Assembly (NCBI RefSeq): GCF_004362825.1 | Contig: NZ_SNXZ01000008.1 | Span: 186,001-250,000 of the forward strand | From: Labedaea rhizosphaerae | GTDB taxonomy: Bacteria > Actinomycetota > Actinomycetes > Mycobacteriales > Pseudonocardiaceae | Direction of reading: 5' to 3' | Length of the DNA stretch: 64,000 nt | Shown here: in pieces, positions 1 through 10,623 of the stretch | Numbering within the stretch: the stretch's first letter is position 1 | Layout: every line of letters starts with the position of its first letter | Program-made: the position numbers and the translations under genes | The notes under the pieces: model-generated | Told to the model about the DNA's origin: nothing | What the model saw: the letters and a program-made list of their open reading frames with translations, nothing else | Database searches by the model: none

Positions 1-2
1 AC

Positions 3-311
3 ACCGGGGTCTCGCTGCAGAACATCCGGCTGGCCGTGGACTACCTGCGCAGGCGCGGGGTCCGCGACCTGGCCAAGATCACCCTCTTCTCCGACGGCAC
101 GACGGTGTACGAGTGCACGTCACCGGAAGAGGTCGTCGATCTGCTGCAGGGCGGTCAGGGCGTGTTCGGCATCGCCGTCAGCGGCGCCATGCGTGAGATC
201 AGCGGGACCATCCACGAGTTCCCGGCCGAGCGGGCCGATGGCGGCGTGATCGAAGAGCACCCGGTCGACGACGAGCTGACCCAGCGCCGCAAGGCCCGCA
301 ACGCAGGCTGA
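3..311 (+). CDS. DUF433/VapB45-like antitoxin, C-terminal part (5' truncated by window)
   Basis: The frame is open from the first bases of the window, so the gene begins upstream; the GTG at 36 is probably internal. The visible 102 residues contain a segment with LQNIRLAVDYLRRRGV, then a short beta-rich region, and end in a charged tail. I recognise this loosely as the C-terminal half of the DUF433 antitoxin family (VapB45-type), DNA-binding proteins that neutralise a toxin. The next gene downstream encodes a secreted protein, so no toxin partner is seen on this side. Family assignment is tentative and rests on general resemblance only. Confidence 0.45.
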   Translation, partial: TGVSLQNIRLAVDYLRRRGVRDLAKITLFSDGTTVYECTSPEEVVDLLQGGQGVFGIAVSGAMREISGTIHEFPAERADGGVIEEHPVDDELTQRRKARNAG

Positions 312-403
312 TTGCCCGGCTGAGCAGAAACCGTTGCGTTAGTTCTCACCGTGTTCCACCGTTGGTTTGTCAGATCTCAACGACGAACGATCGGGGAACT
401 CTC

Positions 404-1096
404 GTGCGCAAGAAGCTCTTGGCCGCTGCTTTCGCCGTCGCGGCCACGCTGACGACGGTGGTGCTGACCGGTCAGCCGGCCATGGCCATCAACCAGTACA
501 CGACGACCGGCAACGTGCCGAAGCCGGCGGTCTGCAACAACCACGGAACCATGCCCGCCGGCGGCTGGCTGGCCAACAAGGCGTGCGGCTACGTCATGGG
601 CACCGCGATGGCCGGCACCAAGTACGACGTCAGCAAGACCCTCTCGAACAACTTCCACTTCGGCCGCTGGCGTGCCGGCGACGGCTCGAACTTCTGCGCG
701 TGGCTGGTCCCGGGCGCCCTCGACACGTCGCACTCGACGACCGTCGCCGACTCCTGCAGCGACGACACGGCCAACCGGATGGTCCACCGCCTGAGCTTCG
801 GCCACGACTTCGACGCCGCCCCGCACACCGGCGACGGTGCGATCGTGGTGCCGATCAACCCGTCCGCGTGCGCGGGCTACTACAACTACTTCGTCGACAG
901 CAGCTTCCAGACCGGCGTCCTGCACGACCCGCTCGGCGTCGCGCTGCCCACCTCCGGCGGCTACCGCTACTCGACCCGCGACAACGGCGCGTCGATGATC
1001 CGCGCGGACGTCGGCGGCGAGACCCAGTGGTTCTTCGTGGCCCGTAGCTGCATCCAGTCCCAGCTGCCGGCGCAGCTCAACAACCAGAACGACTGA
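404..1096 (+). CDS. Secreted protein of unknown function
   Basis: The start is taken as GTG 404, preceded by GGGGA at a suitable distance; the frame is open to 362 but that extension would bury the signal peptide. The 230-residue product begins MRKKLLAAAFAVAA and has a classical Sec signal peptide ending at about residue 28 in an AMA cleavage site. The mature part (about 200 residues) is rich in Asn, Thr, Ser and aromatic residues and holds several cysteines, probably as disulfides. I recognise no family or catalytic motif. It stands alone, between a putative antitoxin gene and the gcvP leader. Confidence 0.75.
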   Translation: MRKKLLAAAFAVAATLTTVVLTGQPAMAINQYTTTGNVPKPAVCNNHGTMPAGGWLANKACGYVMGTAMAGTKYDVSKTLSNNFHFGRWRAGDGSNFCAWLVPGALDTSHSTTVADSCSDDTANRMVHRLSFGHDFDAAPHTGDGAIVVPINPSACAGYYNYFVDSSFQTGVLHDPLGVALPTSGGYRYSTRDNGASMIRADVGGETQWFFVARSCIQSQLPAQLNNQND

Positions 1097-1162
1097 GTGA
1101 TCTCCGCTGCGGGCGTGCTCACCAGCAGCCCGCGGCGGGGTGGACGCGCATCGGGCGTGCCC

Positions 1163-1250
1163 GGAAGAGGGGACACGCCCGGTTGGAACGGGGGACACAC
1201 CGGGTCGGAACGGGGGACACACCTGAGTGGAAGGTGGGACACACCCCGGG
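1163..1250 (+). repeat. Four tandem 22-bp direct repeats
   Basis: Four back-to-back copies of exactly 22 bp lie at 1163-1184, 1185-1206, 1207-1228 and 1229-1250. The consensus is GGAACGGGGGACACACC followed by five variable bases. The two central copies are identical over their first 17 bases. The array ends about 40 bp before the glycine riboswitch, so it lies in or just upstream of the gcvP promoter. A 22-bp period is not a multiple of three, so it is not a coding repeat. It could be a set of protein-binding sites on one DNA face or a VNTR. Confidence 0.85.
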
Positions 1251-1289
1251 AGCGATCAGGGGATGTAGGCTGTTCGGGTAGTCATCGAC

Positions 1290-1490
1290 CCCGTGCGGGA
1301 GAGCCCGGTCCGGACCCCGGATCGGCGCCGAAGGAGCAACTCCTCCCCGGAACCTCTCAGGCACAAAGGACCGTGCGGACGAGACCACTCTGGAAAGCGG
1401 GCCACTTGGCCCCGCCGACGGTGCAAGCCCGGCCGCGAACCGGGTGAAGCTCTCAGGCGCCTGCTCCGGCGGGCAAGGACAGAGGGGGAG
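1290..1490 (+). promoter_or_regulatory. Tandem glycine riboswitch upstream of gcvP
   Basis: Two aptamer cores follow each other. The first has CGGGAGAG near 1296, CGCCGAAGGAGCAA near 1325 and CTCTCAGGC with AAAGGACCG near 1355-1375. The second opens with ACCACTCTGGAAAGCGG near 1384 and continues with CCGACGGTGCAAGC, CTCTCAGGC and AAGGACAGAGGG to about 1483. These are the conserved elements of the gcvT-type glycine riboswitch, which binds two glycines and normally turns on glycine cleavage genes. The riboswitch ends about 50 nt before the gcvP start. No gcvT or gcvH is present nearby, so it serves gcvP alone here. Boundaries are approximate. Confidence 0.9.
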
Positions 1491-1537
1491 GGCAGGACAC
1501 AAGTCCGCCCGGCCCACCGTCCGAAAGGCGCCAGCGC

Positions 1538-4414
<2,877 letters not shown>

Positions 4415-4448
4415 GGGTCGACCTGAGTTGCGGTGCGGGTAGCGGAAC

Positions 4449-4584
4449 CTCAGCCGCCTCCTCGCTCCGGGATCGCCGACTCATGACCGTCCAGGTCACC
4501 ACGTCGGCGCTGTCCTCGCGAGGAGACGGCTGAGAACCCGCGGCGGTGCGGGTTGCCAGCCCCACACAAGCGGCTCCGCCGCTT
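4449..4584 (+). other. Structured intergenic element with three stem-loops
   Basis: Three inverted repeats sit in series after gcvP. A long stem pairs 4449-4465 with 4518-4534 (17 bp, one mismatch, 52-nt loop). A 7-bp hairpin pairs 4535-4541 with 4548-4554 (AACCCGC/GCGGGTT). Another 7-bp hairpin pairs 4568-4574 with 4578-4584 (AAGCGGC/GCCGCTT). There is no U-tract, so it is not a classical terminator, although it could end the gcvP transcript. It could be a non-coding RNA, an attenuator or a MITE-like dispersed element. An open frame crosses it (to 4533), but I regard that as a shadow. Confidence 0.6.
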
Positions 4585-4607
4585 CGAAACCGATCGTGGA
4601 ATGTTTG

Positions 4608-4657
4608 CTCCTGGTCGTGGTTGACCAACCTTTGGGGACGCCAACCACGACCAGGAG
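4608..4657 (+). promoter_or_regulatory. 16-bp perfect inverted repeat covering the Shine-Dalgarno of the next gene
   Basis: CTCCTGGTCGTGGTTG at 4608-4623 is exactly complementary to 4642-4657, with an 18-nt loop. The right arm overlaps GGAGG (4654-4658), the ribosome-binding site of the aldo/keto reductase that starts at 4665. In RNA the hairpin would hide the site. In DNA the palindrome could be an operator. A smaller GGTTG-ac-CAACC palindrome (4619-4630) lies at the base of the loop. Confidence 0.7.
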
Positions 4658-4664
4658 GAGCTTC

Positions 4665-5492
4665 ATGAGCGCTATGCCCAAGATCACGCTCAACGACGGC
4701 ACGACCATCCCGCAGCTGGGCTTCGGGGTGTTCCAGGTGCCCGCCGACGAGGTGGCGGGCGTGGTGACCAAGGCGCTCGAGACGGGTTACCGCAGCATCG
4801 ACACGGCCGCGGCCTACCGCAACGAGAAGGGTGTCGGCCAGGCGCTGCGCGACTCCGGCATCGCGCGCGAGGACCTCTACGTCACCACCAAACTGTGGAA
4901 CGACGACCAGGGCTACGACTCCACCATGCGGGCGTTCGACGCGAGCATGGCGAAGCTCGGCCTCGACTACGTGGACCTCTACCTGATCCACTGGCCCGCG
5001 CCCGGCGCCGACAAGTACGTCGAGACCTGGCGCGCGTTCGAGAAGCTGCGCGCGGAGGGCCGGGTGCGCTCCATCGGCGTGTCGAACTTCCAGCCCTCGC
5101 ACCTGAACCGGCTCTTCGAGGACACCGGCACCGTGCCGGCGGTCAACCAGGTCGAGCTGCACCCGCGGCTGCAGCAGGCGGACCTGCGCGCGGTGCACGC
5201 CGAGCACGGCATCGCCACGGAGGCGTGGAGCCCGCTCGGTCAGGGCGAGCTCATCCGGGACGAGTCGATCGGCACCCTGGCCCGCAAGTACGGCCGCACG
5301 CCGGCCCAGGTGATCCTGCGCTGGCACCTGCAGCTGGGCACCATCGTGATCCCGAAGTCGGCCACCCCGGCCCGCATCGAGGAGAACTTCCAGGTCTTCG
5401 ACTTCGAGCTCGCCGAGGACGACATGGCGGCGATCGGCGACCTGGAGGCGGGCAAGCGGTTCGGGCCGAACCCGGACGAGTTCGGCGCCTGA
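4665..5492 (+). CDS. Aldo/keto reductase
   Basis: The 275-residue product is an NADPH-dependent aldo/keto reductase (AKR3/AKR5-like TIM barrel) that reduces aldehydes or ketones; the substrate is unknown. Visible motifs are GFGVFQV at the N-terminus, the catalytic Asp and Tyr in SIDTAAAYRNE, the catalytic Lys in TTKLWN, the His in LIHWPAPG, and the cofactor loop IPKSATPARIEEN. The start is ATG 4665, six bases behind GGAGG; the frame is open upstream to 4596 but that part carries the inverted repeat. It is probably monocistronic and converges on the lipoprotein gene at 5499. Confidence 0.93.
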   Translation: MSAMPKITLNDGTTIPQLGFGVFQVPADEVAGVVTKALETGYRSIDTAAAYRNEKGVGQALRDSGIAREDLYVTTKLWNDDQGYDSTMRAFDASMAKLGLDYVDLYLIHWPAPGADKYVETWRAFEKLRAEGRVRSIGVSNFQPSHLNRLFEDTGTVPAVNQVELHPRLQQADLRAVHAEHGIATEAWSPLGQGELIRDESIGTLARKYGRTPAQVILRWHLQLGTIVIPKSATPARIEENFQVFDFELAEDDMAAIGDLEAGKRFGPNPDEFGA

Positions 5493-5507
5493 CGCGGGCT
5501 ACCCGCG
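5493..5507. terminator. Short hairpin between convergent genes
   Basis: CGCGGG (5493-5498) pairs with CCCGCG (5502-5507) across a three-base loop that is the stop codon of the minus-strand gene. The hairpin lies between the ends of the aldo/keto reductase and the SecD-like lipoprotein genes. No U-tract is seen, as is usual in high-GC actinomycetes, so it is only a candidate bidirectional terminator. Confidence 0.45.
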
Positions 5508-6104
5508 GTTGATCGAGTCCGCGAGCTCGGTGGCTTCGCCTTTGGTGAAGCCACCGGTGATGCGGACCTTGCCCTGGTCGATCACCGTGGTGATGCGGGG
5601 TGCGCTGAGCACCTGACCGGAGGCCACGATCGCGAACCGCTGACCGGTGTTCACCTTGGTCAGTTCCGTGAACGCGGCCCGGCCGGTCGCGGTCATGGTG
5701 ATGTCCACTTCCCAGTTGCCCTTGTCGACCGGGTTGGGCTTGGCCTTCGCCGACTCGATCTGCGCGCCGTCCAGCTCGACCGGCCCGAGCAGGTACCGGT
5801 GGCCGTCGGCGTCGGCCGCCACGACCGAGCCGGTGGGGGCCGAGGGCCGGATCACGGTGCCCGGCACGGGGTTGTCGTTGCTCGCCTGCGAGCGTTCGAC
5901 CGGCACCGGGGCCGTGGTCGTGGCGGTGAGGTCGGTGACGTCCTCGAGCACGAGCCGGATCTGCAGGCGATCCGGCGCGGCCAACCGCGCAGCACGGGGC
6001 TCGGCTTGCGCGGCGCCGGCCACCTCGGTCGCGCACCCAGCGAAGAGGGCCCCGACGGCGAGGGCGGCCAGCACGGTGATCACTAAGCGTGCGGACCTGG
6101 TCAC
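5499..6104 (-). CDS. SecD P1-head-like lipoprotein
   Basis: The 201-residue product begins with a lipoprotein signal ending in LFAGC (Cys about residue 24). The mature part contains VELDGAQIESAKA, WEVDITMTATGRAAFTELT, FAIVASGQVLSAPRI and ITGGFTKGEATELADSI. These are the hallmarks of the periplasmic P1 head subdomain of the SecD translocase subunit, here without any of the SecD membrane part. A related lipoprotein gene lies 40 bp upstream on the same strand. The function is unknown; it may be a stand-alone chaperone-like domain at the outer face of the membrane. The start is GTG 6104. Confidence 0.75.
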   Translation of the reverse strand: MTRSARLVITVLAALAVGALFAGCATEVAGAAQAEPRAARLAAPDRLQIRLVLEDVTDLTATTTAPVPVERSQASNDNPVPGTVIRPSAPTGSVVAADADGHRYLLGPVELDGAQIESAKAKPNPVDKGNWEVDITMTATGRAAFTELTKVNTGQRFAIVASGQVLSAPRITTVIDQGKVRITGGFTKGEATELADSINRG

Positions 6105-6144
6105 AACCCAATTTTCGCAGGCCGGAACCGTTTCCGGTGATGAT

Positions 6145-6654
6145 CTAGCGGCCGTTGATCGAGTCCGCGAGCCCGGTCGCCTCGTCCTGGGTGAAGGTCC
6201 CGCTGATCTGCACCACGCCGTCGGTGATCGCCGACTGGATCGTCGGCGCGCTCACCACGACGTCGTCGACCACGATCGCCAGCTGCTGGTTGACGTGGGC
6301 GCTGGTCAGCTGGCCGAACGCGGCGGCGCCCGCGCTGGTGAGCCGCACGGTCACCACCCAGCTCCGGTACTCCGCCTGGAAGTCCGCGTGCGCGGACAAG
6401 ACCTTGGTGCCGTCCAGCTCGACCTCGCCGACCACGTACTGCTTGCCGTCGCGGTCGGTCATGGTCAGCCCGCCCGTCCCGTCGGTGACCACGAGGCGGA
6501 ACTGGATCCGTTCGGGCGCCACCGTCCGGTGCGCCGTCGTCGGCGGTACGGGTTGCGGCACAGGGCGGGCGGTACCCTGGACCGCGGTGGTGCACCCGGC
6601 GGCGAGCAACACGGCGGCCAGACCGGCGAGCAGCCCGCGACGAGAAAAGATCAC
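6145..6654 (-). CDS. SecD P1-head-like lipoprotein, paralogue
   Basis: The 169-residue product starts at GTG 6654 (MIFSRRGLLAGL) and has a lipobox LLAAGC. It shares VELDGTKVLSAHA, SAGAAAFGQLT, LAIVVDDVVVSAPTI and TFTQDEATGLADSI with the gene downstream, so the two are tandem paralogues of the SecD P1 head domain. The frame extends upstream to 7314, but that extension overlaps the VWA gene and is a shadow. The two lipoprotein genes and the substrate-binding/VWA gene all read leftward and may form one unit. The role is unknown. Confidence 0.72.
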   Translation of the reverse strand: MIFSRRGLLAGLAAVLLAAGCTTAVQGTARPVPQPVPPTTAHRTVAPERIQFRLVVTDGTGGLTMTDRDGKQYVVGEVELDGTKVLSAHADFQAEYRSWVVTVRLTSAGAAAFGQLTSAHVNQQLAIVVDDVVVSAPTIQSAITDGVVQISGTFTQDEATGLADSINGR

Positions 6655-6713
6655 GCGTAGAGCATGCCATCGCGCCGCGCGGCGGCATCGGGGACGGCCG
6701 CCGCGCACACCGC

Positions 6714-8504
6714 TCAGTCGACCGCGGACAAGGTCTGGGCCAGCGTCGCGTTCAACCCGGTCCCGTCCGTCACCGACGCCACGCTGCCGTGGGTGATCGA
6801 AGCCAGTTCCTGCAACTGGACGCGGTCGGGGTTGGGGCCGACCGTCACGAAGCTGATCTCGATCGGCTTGCTGGACAACGCGATCGCGTCGAGGTCCGCG
6901 CGCAGCTGCGAGTAGGAGATGCCCGCCTCGTTCGCCCCGCCGACGATCACGACGATGCGGTTGCGCTTGCCGGGCACGTAGGCCTGCTGCGCGGCCTCGT
7001 AGCACGCCTTCACGCTGCTGTAGAGGTCGCGCGCACCGGAGGGTTCGGCGAGCTGGTCGACGGCGGCGTGCAGCGCCTTGCGTTGCGAGGTCACCGGCAG
7101 GGTCTGGGCGAGCTGCTCGTACGGTTCGCCCTGCAGACCGCCGCTGTACTCCCAGAGGCCGAGCGAGCCGGACACCGTCCAGTCGGCCATGCCGCTCAGG
7201 GCGGATTTCACCCACTCCATCCGGCTCTTGCCCTGCCCGCCGTCGAAGTCCATCGTGCGTGAGACGTCGGCCATGACGGTGACGATCTGCCCGCCGTCGG
7301 CGATGTTCTTCCACGTCGCGTTGACCTGCTGGGTGGTCGTCGAGTCGGCGGGCTTGAGGTCACCGAAGGTCGAGTCCCAGCGCATGCCGGGGGCCTTCAC
7401 CGGGTACTGCGAGGCGCCGTCCGCGCGCAGCCCGGCCTTGCTGAACTCCACCTGCTGTTCGGCGGCCGAGAGGAACTCGCGGAACGACTGCGCCGCGCGG
7501 ATCTGCGTCTGGTCGACGCCCTTGCCGGCCAGCGCGACGAACGGGAAGTCCGCGACCGGGCTCGGGCCGTTCGCGGCCACCTCGATCAGCGCGTTGGCGG
7601 CCGGGGGCTGGCCGTCGATGCCGGTGTTGCGCCGGTACAGGTCGACCTCGGTGGTGGCCACCGCGCTGAACGGCGCGCCCCGCACGCTCTTGGAGCCGCC
7701 GAGCATCACGAGCGCGCCCTGCGTGGTGTCCGGCAGGTCGCCCGGCTGTGCCCCGGCGAGCTGGGCGATGCCGGTCTGCACCGGCGGCGTGCTCATCATC
7801 TTGCCGGTGAGCGGGCCCTCGGGCTTCTTCGCGACGCCCGCGAGCGCGCTCTGGATGGCCAGGCCGCTGGCCGGGTTGGTCGCCGGGTCGGGGAGCGCGA
7901 CGGTGAACCGGCCCCAGCCCTTGCGGTCGAGCCGGCTCCAGCCGTCGGGGTCCGCGGCGACGCTCGCGAGGGTGCCCCAGCTGAGCTTGGTGGTCATGGC
8001 GAGCGCGGCGGCGCCGTCCCCGGGCACGGCGAGCACGACCGGGCTGGTGGCGACGGACACCGGCGCCGAGCCGAGCAGGGTGTTGTCGGTGGCCGCGAGC
8101 CGGTTGGTCCAGAGGGAGGACTCCGGCAGCCAGGCCTGCGGGCGGGTGCCGACCTTGCCCTCGTTCCACTTGCCGGTCAGTCCGGTGAGGACTTCGTTGG
8201 AGTCGATCGCGACGATGGTGACCCGCACGCAGTGCTCGTAGACGACGGTCCTGGCGTCGTTCCAGCGCTTGGCCGCCTCCTTGAGCGGCTTCTCCACGCT
8301 GGGCGCGACGGCGACCTTGAGCACGGCCTGGCCCTGCGGGCAGTCGTGCGCCGCGGCCGCGGCGCGGCGGTCCATGATGCTCGACGCCCAGCTCCAGCCG
8401 AGCCAGCCGAGCAGGACGAGCACCACGACCGCGAGGACGGCGAACGGCCAGCTTGCGATGCCTCGGCGCCGCGTCGCTTCCTCCAGCGAGCGGTGTCGAC
8501 CCAT
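6714..8504 (-). CDS. Membrane-anchored substrate-binding and VWA domain protein
   Basis: The 596-residue protein starts at ATG 8504 behind AAAGGGG; an upstream in-frame extension to 8606 is unlikely. It has a short cytoplasmic tail, one transmembrane helix at about residues 18-38, an extracellular domain resembling bacterial solute-binding proteins (about 55-400), and a C-terminal von Willebrand A domain. The metal site is MADVSRTMDF (DxSxT), a near-canonical MIDAS. Proteins with this order are common in actinomycetes and their ligand is unknown. No permease or ATPase lies next to it, so it is unlikely to be a normal ABC binding protein. Confidence 0.8.
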   Translation of the reverse strand: MGRHRSLEEATRRRGIASWPFAVLAVVVLVLLGWLGWSWASSIMDRRAAAAAHDCPQGQAVLKVAVAPSVEKPLKEAAKRWNDARTVVYEHCVRVTIVAIDSNEVLTGLTGKWNEGKVGTRPQAWLPESSLWTNRLAATDNTLLGSAPVSVATSPVVLAVPGDGAAALAMTTKLSWGTLASVAADPDGWSRLDRKGWGRFTVALPDPATNPASGLAIQSALAGVAKKPEGPLTGKMMSTPPVQTGIAQLAGAQPGDLPDTTQGALVMLGGSKSVRGAPFSAVATTEVDLYRRNTGIDGQPPAANALIEVAANGPSPVADFPFVALAGKGVDQTQIRAAQSFREFLSAAEQQVEFSKAGLRADGASQYPVKAPGMRWDSTFGDLKPADSTTTQQVNATWKNIADGGQIVTVMADVSRTMDFDGGQGKSRMEWVKSALSGMADWTVSGSLGLWEYSGGLQGEPYEQLAQTLPVTSQRKALHAAVDQLAEPSGARDLYSSVKACYEAAQQAYVPGKRNRIVVIVGGANEAGISYSQLRADLDAIALSSKPIEISFVTVGPNPDRVQLQELASITHGSVASVTDGTGLNATLAQTLSAVD

Positions 8505-8713
8505 GCAACGCCCCTTTCCAGCGTCGTCCGACCCGTCCGATTCCGGTCCGTAACGACCTTCCGGGCATCCTCCGTCCCCGACCAGGGAAGCCACCGGCGA
8601 TAGCACTCTAATCGGTGAACAGGGCGGGTCAATCAGAACTACGGTGAGTGATCTTCACACTGCGCAGCCGATCCGGTCACCGGGCCACTGAGGCCCGATC
8701 AGCTCGAGCCCGA

Positions 8714-9583
8714 TCAGTTGACGCGGGTGCCTGCGTGGTCGAGCAGGAGCGCGCTCAACTCGATCAGCTCCGCCCGCAACGGACGAGCCCGCTGCGCGAA
8801 CCCGGCCTGCGCCCGCACGTACTCCGCCCGCCCGCGTTCGGTCTCCACCGCCACCGGCTCGTACCCGTATGCGCGCAGGTCGTACGGACTGGCCCGCATG
8901 TCCAGCTCGCGGATGTCCACGGCCAGTTCGAAGCACCGCGCCGTCAGCTCCGACGGCACGAACGGGTCCAGCTTCGTGCACCACTTGTACAGATCCATGC
9001 CCGCGTGCAGGCAGCCCGGCTGCTCGAAGGCCACCTGATCGGCGCGCGTCAGCTGGACGGGGTTGCGTGGGCGCGCCTGCGGGGTGAAGAAGCGGAACGC
9101 GTCGTAGTGCGTGCACCGCACCGGCAACGACTCCAGCACCTCGTCGGTGCCGGCCGGGCCGAGGCGCAGGGGCGCGGGATGGCGGCGCGAGTCGGGATCC
9201 CGGTACACCATCGCCCACTCGTGCATGCCGAAGCAGCCCAGCCGGGGCTTGCGTGCCGCCGAGGCGGACAGCAGTCCGTGCACGAACTCCGCCGTGCGCA
9301 CGCGCGGGCCGAGCGCCGTGAGGTCCAGCGCGACGCCGTCGTCGACCGCACGATAAGCGGGCCACCGCAGGTATTCGGTTGCGTCCGCCAATGTCACGCC
9401 CGGCCCCGGGTGCCAACGCTCCAAATAGGACGGACGAAACCGGTAGTACTCGAAGAGGAAGTCCAGCACCGGGTGCCGCTCGCCGCGCGCCCGGCGCCGC
9501 GCGTGCGGCTCGGTCCAGCAACGCATCCGCGCGACGTGCGCGGCCCGCCGGGCCCGCCAGTCCGCCGCCGCAAGCACGGTCAT
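8714..9583 (-). CDS. Conserved actinobacterial protein often labelled 3-methyladenine DNA glycosylase
   Basis: The 289-residue protein has no signal peptide or membrane helix. It matches from memory a conserved actinobacterial family (start MTVLAAADWRARRAAH, then HPVLDFLFEYYRFRP) that databases often label 3-methyladenine DNA glycosylase. I see no helix-hairpin-helix or other glycosylase motif, so the enzymatic label is weak. Its ATG overlaps the stop of the upstream CBS-domain gene by 4 bases (ATGA), so it is translated together with the two CNNM transporter genes. The cluster suggests a housekeeping role. Confidence 0.65.
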   Translation of the reverse strand: MTVLAAADWRARRAAHVARMRCWTEPHARRRARGERHPVLDFLFEYYRFRPSYLERWHPGPGVTLADATEYLRWPAYRAVDDGVALDLTALGPRVRTAEFVHGLLSASAARKPRLGCFGMHEWAMVYRDPDSRRHPAPLRLGPAGTDEVLESLPVRCTHYDAFRFFTPQARPRNPVQLTRADQVAFEQPGCLHAGMDLYKWCTKLDPFVPSELTARCFELAVDIRELDMRASPYDLRAYGYEPVAVETERGRAEYVRAQAGFAQRARPLRAELIELSALLLDHAGTRVN

Positions 9584-10623
9584 GCGCCCGACCCGATGTG
9601 CGTGCCATCGCGGACGGTGCCGACGTACTCCTCAAGGAGGTCCTCCAAGGCCACCAGCCCGAGCACCGTCCGGTCGGTGGCGACGGCCTTGGCCACGTGG
9701 CTGCGGGCCCGGCGCAGCGCGGCGAGCGCCTCGTCCAGGCGCGAATCCACGGGCAGCTCGGGCAATCCGCGCACCCGCGCCTCCGGCACCGGCGCGTCCG
9801 GTGACGCGGCCAGGTCGAGCACGTCCTTGATGTGGATGTAGCCGTTGAGCCGGCCATCGGCCATCCGCACCGGGAACCGGGAGAAGCCGGTGGCGGCCAC
9901 GGCCCGTTCGATGTCGGCCACCGTCGGGTTCTGCGGCACGGTGGTCAGCTGGTCCAGCGGCACCATCACGTCGGCGACGGTGCGGTCGACCGAGTGCAGC
10001 GTGTTGGTCAGCCGCCGGTGCTCGTTGTCCTCGAGCAGGCCCTCGCGCCGCGACTCCGCGATCATCGTGGTCAGCTCGTCGGAGGTGTACGCGGTCTCCA
10101 GCTCGTCCTTCGGGGTCACGTGGGCGAGCTTCAACACCGCCTGCGCGACCATCGTGAAGAACGACAGCAGCGGCCGCACCAGCCGGCAGAACGCGAAGTG
10201 GATGGGCACCAGCCACGTGGCCGCGCGCTCCGGCCCCGCGATCGCGAGGTTCTTCGGCACCATCTCACCGAGCACGGTGTGCAGGGCGGTCACGATCGAC
10301 AAGGCGATCGCGAAGGCCACCCCGTGCAGCAACGCCTCCGGGATGCCCAGCGGCGCGAACGGCCGCTCCAGCAGCCCGGCCACGGTCGGCTCGGCGAGCG
10401 CGCCGAGGCCCAGCGAGCACACGGTGATGCCCAGCTGCGCGCCCGCGATCAGCAACGGCAGCTGCTTGCCCGCGTCGATCACCGTCTGCGCGCGGCTGCT
10501 GCCTTCGGCGGCGAGCAGTTCCAGCCGGTCGCGGCGCGCGGTGATGATGCCGAACTCGGCACCGACGAAGAAACCGTTGCCCAGCAACAACAACAGGGTC
10601 ACGCCAAGGGCGAGCGCGTCCAT
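9580..10623 (-). CDS. CNNM/CBS-domain membrane protein (hemolysin family), second copy
   Basis: The 347-residue protein has the DUF21/CNNM transmembrane domain (about residues 1-190) with the signature LGALAEPTVAGLLE and GEMVPKNLAIAGPE. A CBS pair follows (about 200-330, with DVMVPLDQL and FPVRMADGRLNGYIH). The family includes CorC, MpfA and mammalian CNNM Mg2+ transporters; hemolysin is a historical name. It lacks the C-terminal CorC_HlyC domain that its upstream neighbour retains. Its start overlaps the upstream stop by one base, so the two are probably partners or duplicated subunits. Confidence 0.88.
   Translation of the reverse strand: MDALALGVTLLLLLGNGFFVGAEFGIITARRDRLELLAAEGSSRAQTVIDAGKQLPLLIAGAQLGITVCSLGLGALAEPTVAGLLERPFAPLGIPEALLHGVAFAIALSIVTALHTVLGEMVPKNLAIAGPERAATWLVPIHFAFCRLVRPLLSFFTMVAQAVLKLAHVTPKDELETAYTSDELTTMIAESRREGLLEDNEHRRLTNTLHSVDRTVADVMVPLDQLTTVPQNPTVADIERAVAATGFSRFPVRMADGRLNGYIHIKDVLDLAASPDAPVPEARVRGLPELPVDSRLDEALAALRRARSHVAKAVATDRTVLGLVALEDLLEEYVGTVRDGTHIGSGA

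Noticed and set aside
9059-9351. Possible small gene opposite the 289-residue protein
   Set aside because: It is Arg/Ser-rich antisense and has no start signal or homology that I recognise.
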